64,000 nt of DNA, taken from the NCBI GenBank assembly GCA_021781455.1, contig JAJXWV010000064.1:62001-126000 (forward strand), written 5' to 3'. The translations under genes were made by a program, and so were the position numbers. This document shows positions 59,108 through 64,000 of this stretch, piece by piece (within the stretch, counting starts at the first letter, position 1; each line of letters begins with the position of its first letter). This DNA comes from Acidobacteriota bacterium (lineage in GTDB: Bacteria > Acidobacteriota > Thermoanaerobaculia > Gp7-AA8). The notes below the pieces were generated by a model. The model was given only the letters and a program-made list of their open reading frames with translations. It had not been told where the DNA came from and made no database searches.

Positions 59108-59845
59108 TCACTTTCCCGGCAACCGTCTCGGCCGCCGCATCAGCTCCGACATTTCGCGCACGGCATGATCAAGACCGACCAGCGCGGCACGGGCGATGAT
59201 GGAGTGCCCGATGTTGAGCTCCTCGATCTCCGGCACCGTGGCGATCGCGTCGATGTTGCGATAGGTGAGGCCGTGTCCGGCGAAGACGATCAGTCCGACC
59301 TTCTTCGCCGCGCGTGCGGCGAGCGCCACCTTCTCCAGCTCGGTCTGCCAGTTGCCGCCGCCGTTCCAGGCATCGGCGTACTTTCCGGTGTTGATCTCGA
59401 TTTTCGGCGAGCCGATCTTGTGGCACATCCGGATCTGTTCCAGGTCCGGGTCGACGAAGATCGAGACGTCGATCTGCGAATCGAGGAGCTGTTTTACGAC
59501 CTTCTCGATGTTTCCGGCGTGCAGCACCACATCGAGGCCGCCTTCCGTCGTGACCTCGTCGCGCCGTTCGGGCACCAGCGTCACGCGATGAGGCTTGATG
59601 GTCTGGGCGATGCGCACCATCTCCGCCGATGCGGCCATCTCCACGTTCAGATTCGTGCTCACCACGCGGCGCAGCACCTCCACGTCGCGGTCCTGCATGT
59701 GGCGGCGGTCGCTGCGCAGGTGAACGGTGATGCCCTGTGCTCCGGCAAGCTCGCAGAGCACGGCAGCGGCAACGGGATCGGGTTCGTCGGCCTTCCGCGC
59801 TTCCCGGATCGTGGCGATGTGATCGATGTTGACGGCGAGACGCAT
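59108..59845 (-). CDS. pdxJ: Pyridoxine 5'-phosphate synthase
   Basis: This is a 245-residue TIM-barrel enzyme joining deoxyxylulose phosphate and aminoacetone phosphate to pyridoxine phosphate. It starts M-R-L-A-V-N-I-D-H-I-A-T-I-R-E-A-R, the diagnostic opening. The H-L-R-S-D-R-R-H-M-Q-D-R-D-V motif near residue 42 and E-I-N-T-G and G-H-G-L-T-Y-R-N later are all conserved. The start is at 59845; upstream codons run into heptamer repeats. It acts downstream of PdxA (28648-29574). Confidence 0.96.
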   Translation of the reverse strand: MRLAVNIDHIATIREARKADEPDPVAAAVLCELAGAQGITVHLRSDRRHMQDRDVEVLRRVVSTNLNVEMAASAEMVRIAQTIKPHRVTLVPERRDEVTTEGGLDVVLHAGNIEKVVKQLLDSQIDVSIFVDPDLEQIRMCHKIGSPKIEINTGKYADAWNGGGNWQTELEKVALAARAAKKVGLIVFAGHGLTYRNIDAIATVPEIEELNIGHSIIARAALVGLDHAVREMSELMRRPRRLPGK

Positions 59846-59870
59846 GGCGTAAGAGTAAATCACGAAAAGA

Positions 59871-60014
59871 GTGCTGAGTACTGAGTGCTGAGTACTGAGT
59901 GCTGAGTACTGAGTGTCGCTCGGGCTCTCACAACGCATTTGATGCGGTTGCGGGTGAACCCTGCCGGAATCTGGGTCGGACGCCACTCAGTACTCAGTAC
60001 TCAGTACTCAGCAC
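59871..60014. repeat. Two opposed heptamer arrays between pdxJ and the ABC-F gene
   Basis: GTGCTGA/GTACTGA words at 59871-59914 face ACTCAGT words at 59985-60014 across 70 bases, filling the divergent promoter region. They can pair over about 30 bases. Confidence 0.88.
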
Positions 60015-60058
60015 TTCGCAGGACTAGACGAGCACACCCAGCTGTTACCTTCTGCCCG

Positions 60059-62077
60059 ATGCTCTATCGCTTCGACGACGTCGAGAAATCGTATGGGCCG
60101 CACGATGTGCTTCGCGGCGTGACCTGGCAGCACAATCCGGGCGAGCACGTGGGGCTGGTCGGCCGCAACGGCGCGGGAAAGACGACGCTGTTCCGCCTTC
60201 TGCTGAAGCAGGAGGAGGCCGACCGCGGCCAGATCATCCGCGCCTCCGGGCTGACCATCGGCCACGTCGGCCAGCACCTCGACGCGCAGCGCGGCATGTC
60301 GCTGTTCGATTACGTGGAGACTGCATTCGCGGATGTTCTGGAGATCGAGCAGGGGATGCGGAGCATCGAGCACGACCTGGCCGATCCGTCGAAGGCCGCC
60401 GCCGAGCACGAGAAGCTCCTCGGCAAGTACGCCGGGCTGCAGCACGAATACGAGCACCACAACGGCTACACGCTCCACGCCGAGGTCGAGCGCGTGCTCA
60501 CCGGCGTCGGTTTCGTAAAGAGCGACTTCGATCGCCCCATTGACGAGTTCAGCGGCGGCCAGCAGAACCGCGCCATGCTGGCCAGGGTGCTGCTGACCAA
60601 AGTCGACCTGCTGCTGCTCGACGAGCCGACGAACCATCTCGACCTCGACGGCATCGAGTTCCTGGAAGGGTTTCTCCAGTCCTTCGCCGGCAGCTATCTC
60701 CTGATCTCACACGACCGTACGTTCCTGAATCGCACCATCACCAAGATCATCGAGCTCGCCCACGGAAAGCTCGTCGAATATCACGGCAACTACGAGCGCT
60801 TTCTGCAGCTCCGCGAAGAGCGCCTGGAGAAGATGGCCACCGATTACGAGCGGCAGCAGGAGTACATCGAGAAGACGCAGGACTTCATCCGCCGGAACAT
60901 TGCCGGGCAGAAGACGAAGCAGGCCAAGTCGCGCCGGAAGATGCTCAACAAGCTCGACGAGCTGGAGCGGCCCGAGACCGACGAAACGATGGCGAACTTC
61001 AGGCTCGATGCCGGCCCGCGCTCCGGAGCGATCGCCATGACCGCCGATCGGCTGACCGCCGGCTACGGAGGCCATGCCGTCGAGCCGAAACCTGTGCTCC
61101 ACGATTTCTCGATCACCATCCGCCGCGGAGAGCGCTACGCCATCATGGGCCCGAACGGTTCGGGCAAGTCGACGCTGCTGAAGACATTCGCCTCACGTCT
61201 CGAGCCGCTCGGCGGCGCCGTCATGTACGGCCACAACGTCCAGGTCGGGTACTACGATCAGACGCTCGGCGATCTGAATCCGAACGGGATCGTGATCGAC
61301 GAGGTCTGGAACCTCGACCATACGCAAACCGAGGAGCAGGTGCGGAGCTATCTCGCGCAGTTCTCGTTCTTCGACGACGACGTGTACAAGAAGACCCGCG
61401 ATCTCTCCGGCGGCGAGAAGGGTCGCCTGGCTCTGGCCAAGATCATGTACGTCGGCGGCAACCTGATGCTGCTCGACGAGCCGACCAATCACCTCGACGT
61501 CTACACGCGCGAAGCCCTCGAAGAGGCGCTGGAGCGGTTCACCGGCGCTCTCGTGGTCGTGTCGCACGACCGCTACTTCATCGATCGCATCGCCGAGAAC
61601 ATCATCCTGGTGGAGGACGGCCACGGTGAGGTCTACGACGGCAACTACTCCGAGCTGGTGGAGCGCTTCAAAGCGGGCACGGCCGCTCCGGCGGTCATCG
61701 ATCACTCGCCGGCCAGAAAAGCGGTCGAGGACAGCAGGCCGCACCTCGACGATCTGAAAGGCGACAGGACGAGACAGCAGTCGCCACAACAGCGCGCGGA
61801 ACAGAAGAAACGCGAAAAGCGGGTGAAGAAGATCGCGGAAGAGATCGCTCAGCTGGAGGAGCGCATCGCCGCCGCGGAACGCGATCGCGAGCGGAACGAC
61901 CTTCTGCTCTGTTCGGAAGAGGTCTATCGCGACGGCGAACGGATGAAGAAGATCCAGCAGCAGAACAGTGAGCTCAAGGCGATGGTCGACCTGCTCTACG
62001 GCAAATGGGAAACCCTGTCGAAGGAGAAGGAAGCGCTGGTGCCGTCGTCATCCCGAGCGCAGTCCCCGTCACTCTGA
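60059..62077 (+). CDS. ABC-F family ATPase with C-terminal coiled coil (Uup-like)
   Basis: This is a 672-residue soluble protein with two ABC domains and no membrane helices. Domain 1: Walker A G-R-N-G-A-G-K-T (35-42), signature F-S-G-G-Q-Q (about 164). Domain 2: G-P-N-G-S-G-K-S (about 364) and L-S-G-G-E-K (about 449). Both have L-L-D-E-P-T-N-H-L-D. A long linker lies between them, and a coiled coil at residues 580-660 fits the Uup C-terminal domain. ABC-F proteins act on the ribosome or on branched DNA. The last residues are encoded by an intergenic repeat (62066-62084) that contains the stop. Confidence 0.93.
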   Translation: MLYRFDDVEKSYGPHDVLRGVTWQHNPGEHVGLVGRNGAGKTTLFRLLLKQEEADRGQIIRASGLTIGHVGQHLDAQRGMSLFDYVETAFADVLEIEQGMRSIEHDLADPSKAAAEHEKLLGKYAGLQHEYEHHNGYTLHAEVERVLTGVGFVKSDFDRPIDEFSGGQQNRAMLARVLLTKVDLLLLDEPTNHLDLDGIEFLEGFLQSFAGSYLLISHDRTFLNRTITKIIELAHGKLVEYHGNYERFLQLREERLEKMATDYERQQEYIEKTQDFIRRNIAGQKTKQAKSRRKMLNKLDELERPETDETMANFRLDAGPRSGAIAMTADRLTAGYGGHAVEPKPVLHDFSITIRRGERYAIMGPNGSGKSTLLKTFASRLEPLGGAVMYGHNVQVGYYDQTLGDLNPNGIVIDEVWNLDHTQTEEQVRSYLAQFSFFDDDVYKKTRDLSGGEKGRLALAKIMYVGGNLMLLDEPTNHLDVYTREALEEALERFTGALVVVSHDRYFIDRIAENIILVEDGHGEVYDGNYSELVERFKAGTAAPAVIDHSPARKAVEDSRPHLDDLKGDRTRQQSPQQRAEQKKREKRVKKIAEEIAQLEERIAAAERDRERNDLLLCSEEVYRDGERMKKIQQQNSELKAMVDLLYGKWETLSKEKEALVPSSSRAQSPSL

Positions 62078-62266
62078 GCCGGCGCAACCGCGGGGGTGGT
62101 GGACGGGCGGGAGCGGTCGAGCGCGGCGAAGAGTCTCTTACCGGGACGATCAGTAAGCTTGAGACTCTTCGCCGCGCTACGCCGCTCCAACCACCCAACC
62201 CTTTCGCGGCTTCGCCGGCTCAGAGTGACGGGAGCCGCGGCTCCGCCGGCTCAGAGTCAGAGTGAC
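62066..62266. repeat. Nested inverted-repeat element overlapping the 3' end of the ABC-F gene
   Basis: The outer arms 62066-62084 and 62213-62231 are a perfect 19-bp inverted repeat (CCGTCACTCTGAGCCGGCG). The inner arms 62110-62137 and 62161-62188 match except for three central bases. A partial direct copy of the outer arm follows at 62244-62266. The whole looks like a REP/BIME- or MITE-type element. Confidence 0.85.
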
Positions 62267-62335
62267 CATGGCCCTGGACTGCGTCAGGTGCGAACAATCA
62301 CTGCGGGCCGTTGCGCTGTGCGAGAGATTCGCGCC

Positions 62336-63670
62336 ATGCGTACCGCGGGATTTGTTCTGCTGTCCTGCCTCGCCTTTCCCGTCGCGCTCGTCGCCCAGAA
62401 CACCGACATCGAGGCTCTCTCCGGCCTTCAGTTCAACTTCGGCAATCCGGGCGCCCGATCGCTCGGAATGGGAGGAGCGTTCATCGGCCTCGCCGATGAT
62501 GCTTCCGCCGCGGAAGCAAACCCGGCCGGCCTGACGATCCTGCGCAAGGCGGAGATCTCGCTCGAGGCGCGCCGCACGACCACGGCGCAGACTTTCGTGA
62601 CCGGCGGGACGTATCCATTCATCAACACGAGCGACTTCGCCGCCGCGCAGAAGTCGATCACCTTCGCGAGCGCGGTGGTGCCGGCGCGAAACTGGGTTCT
62701 GGCGGTGTACTACCACCGGCCGCTTTCGTTCCGGAACAGCGTCGACGTCACGCAGCGCTACAGCATGCCGGTGTACTTCATTGGACCGTCCGGGCCGGTG
62801 TCGCGCGAGGACTGCGCGTCGATGGTCGACTGCCAGCAGCGGCAGATTTACCCGTTCAGCACGTCCGTCGACGTGCAGATGGAGACGTATGGGATCGCCG
62901 CGGCGCGCGAGTGGAAGACAGTCTCGGTCGGCGTGGCCGTGCGCTATCAACGTTTCGAAGAAGCGGCCGACACGATTCGCCGCGATGTCGACCTTCCCGG
63001 TCAGCCGACTTTCATCGTCGCCCAGACCAACAGCGGCAAGTTCTACGGCGACGCAGCCAACTCCGACGTCACGTTCGTCGGTGGAGCGAAATGGAGTCCC
63101 TCGCCTCGTTTCAGCATGGGTGGCGTCTACAAGCAGGATGCGACGTTCGCGGCTCCTGTGACCGCCGCCCAGGCCGGTACGGCACAGACCGTGATCGGGA
63201 TGACCCGTTTCCACGTGCCGGCCTCCGCGGGTGTGGGTGTCGCTTTTCGTCCGGCTCCCGCACTCACGATCACAGCCGACGCGATCCACGTCTCCTACGC
63301 GCACCTCACCGACAACTTCGTATCGGTCATCGAATACGGCGCAGGCGGTGGCGGCCTCGAACAGGTCACCGGATACGAGGCCCGGAACGTCATAGAGCGT
63401 CATCTCGGCCTCGAGTACTTCATCCTCGGGCGAACGCCCGTGGCCATTCGCGGCGGCTGGTGGCGCGACCCGGCACACGCGATCGCCTATCGCGGGTCAC
63501 TGGTCACCCCTGAAGAAGTCGCGGCGCATATCCTTTTTCCCGGCGCACGCGATGAAAACCACTACTCCGCCGGGATCGGCGTGGCCTGGCAGCGCTTTCA
63601 GATCGACGCCGCGTACGACACATCGCGCACCTTGAAGAACGCGTCGGTGTCGGTGATCGCGCGATTCTGA
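62336..63670 (+). CDS. FadL/OmpP1-type outer-membrane transport protein
   Basis: This 444-residue protein has a signal peptide (V-L-L-S-C-L-A-F-P-V-A-L-V-A-Q). The start of the mature part fits the FadL/PorV family: F-N-F-G-N-P-G-A-R-S-L-G-M-G-G-A-F-I-G-L-A-D-D-A-S-A-type segment followed by A-N-P-A-G-L. The remainder is amphipathic strands ending in R-F. Such barrels take up hydrophobic compounds such as fatty acids; with ETF genes nearby that is plausible, but the substrate is unknown. Confidence 0.85.
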   Translation: MRTAGFVLLSCLAFPVALVAQNTDIEALSGLQFNFGNPGARSLGMGGAFIGLADDASAAEANPAGLTILRKAEISLEARRTTTAQTFVTGGTYPFINTSDFAAAQKSITFASAVVPARNWVLAVYYHRPLSFRNSVDVTQRYSMPVYFIGPSGPVSREDCASMVDCQQRQIYPFSTSVDVQMETYGIAAAREWKTVSVGVAVRYQRFEEAADTIRRDVDLPGQPTFIVAQTNSGKFYGDAANSDVTFVGGAKWSPSPRFSMGGVYKQDATFAAPVTAAQAGTAQTVIGMTRFHVPASAGVGVAFRPAPALTITADAIHVSYAHLTDNFVSVIEYGAGGGGLEQVTGYEARNVIERHLGLEYFILGRTPVAIRGGWWRDPAHAIAYRGSLVTPEEVAAHILFPGARDENHYSAGIGVAWQRFQIDAAYDTSRTLKNASVSVIARF

Positions 63671-63696
63671 TTTCGCCGCCGCCCGGCCGATTACGA

Positions 63697-63766
63697 GGTT
63701 GCGCGGTTGCGGGGTTCCGTGGTGTTCGGACGGTAGTCCACCGCGCAACCGCGGAACCGCGCAACC
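63697..63766. repeat. GGTTGCGCGGTT inverted repeat
   Basis: Left arm 63697-63719 and right arm 63741-63766 pair over at least 12 perfect bases at the base, between the FadL-like gene and cinA. Confidence 0.8.
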
Positions 63767-63818
63767 ATGATCAGACCGGGACGATGGTTCGCCTGCGATG
63801 GCGGTACCATTCGCGCCC

Positions 63819-64000
63819 ATGTCCGATCCTCGCCACAGCGCCTCGATCATCGCCATCGGCTCGGAGATGCTCGGCATCACGCGCGTGGATACGAACTCGC
63901 TGAAGATCACGGCCGCGCTCGAAAATGCCGGCATTCCGCTCGTTCGAAAGAGCGTCGTCGGCGACAGCCGCGGCGATCTCGTTGCCGAGATCCGTTTCTC
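63819..64000 (+). CDS. cinA: CinA N-terminal part (cut by window end)
   Basis: The visible 60 residues start at ATG 63819 and match the CinA/molybdopterin-binding domain start: I-I-A-I-G-S-E-M-L-G-I, then D-T-N-S near residue 25 and V-V-G-D-S near 46. CinA proteins recycle nicotinamide nucleotides (ADP-ribose pyrophosphatase and NMN deamidase activities) and are linked to competence in some species. The rest lies beyond the window, so domain completeness is unknown. Confidence 0.85.
   Translation, partial: MSDPRHSASIIAIGSEMLGITRVDTNSLKITAALENAGIPLVRKSVVGDSRGDLVAEIRF

Noticed and set aside
59871-60014. Possible CRISPR array
   Set aside because: The repeats are 7-bp words without unique 30-40-base spacers, and no cas genes are present.

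Overview
The window is high-GC DNA in two parts: a block of phage structural genes (about 1-28,350), then bacterial chromosome (about 28,350-64,000). The chromosomal genes are Gram-negative in character: FadL-type porin, chaperone-usher pilus, AMIN-domain outer-membrane barrel, ETF and ETF:quinone oxidoreductase, pdxA/pdxJ and an Hfq-like protein with an unusual layout. An Acidobacteriota-like host is my best guess; no rRNA or ribosomal marker is present to fix it, and I see no tRNA or CRISPR array.

Phage block, all on the + strand and almost gap-free. The order is holin/spanin-like membrane proteins, a DNA methyltransferase, small terminase (Mu gp27/DUF3486 type), GpA-type large terminase with a zinc ribbon, DUF935 portal, a Mu F-like head protein with an added C-terminal nuclease-like domain, Mu I-like protease/scaffold, decoration protein, major capsid protein, gp36-like and gpG-like connectors, a lysozyme-family endolysin, a gp37-like protein, tail tube, tail-assembly chaperones joined by a -1 frameshift at A AAA AAC, a 1341-residue tape measure, tail tip proteins and a 1631-residue hub/fibre with 77-residue repeats. 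This is a Mu-type head on a long non-contractile tail, as in transposable siphophages. No integrase, transposase or repressor is inside the window, so whether it is intact is unknown.

Chromosome. pdxA, a small membrane protein and an Hfq-like gene (- strand) face etfBA (+). Next comes an 11-kb locus (32.2-43.6 kb) of exported proteins: a large AMIN/beta-barrel outer-membrane protein, three pilin-like proteins, two paralogous chaperone-like proteins, a two-domain secreted protein and a beta-helix adhesin. It resembles a chaperone-usher system in logic but not in recognisable sequence, and is the best candidate here for an undescribed system. An NtrB/NtrC-like pair and a CheY-like regulator follow, then a recognisable archaic (Csu/spore-coat-U type) chaperone-usher pilus operon. 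Upstream of that operon two GTCTGG-N3-CCAGAC dyads lie about 130-150 bp before a candidate sigma-54 promoter. The window ends with ETF:QO, a MoxR-DUF58-transglutaminase operon, pdxJ, an ABC-F ATPase, a FadL-like porin and the start of cinA.

Many chromosomal gaps hold short tandem words (ACTCAGT/C, CCCGGTCA, GGCATGA, GGTTGCGCGGTT), often arranged as inverted arms. They are absent from the phage block.
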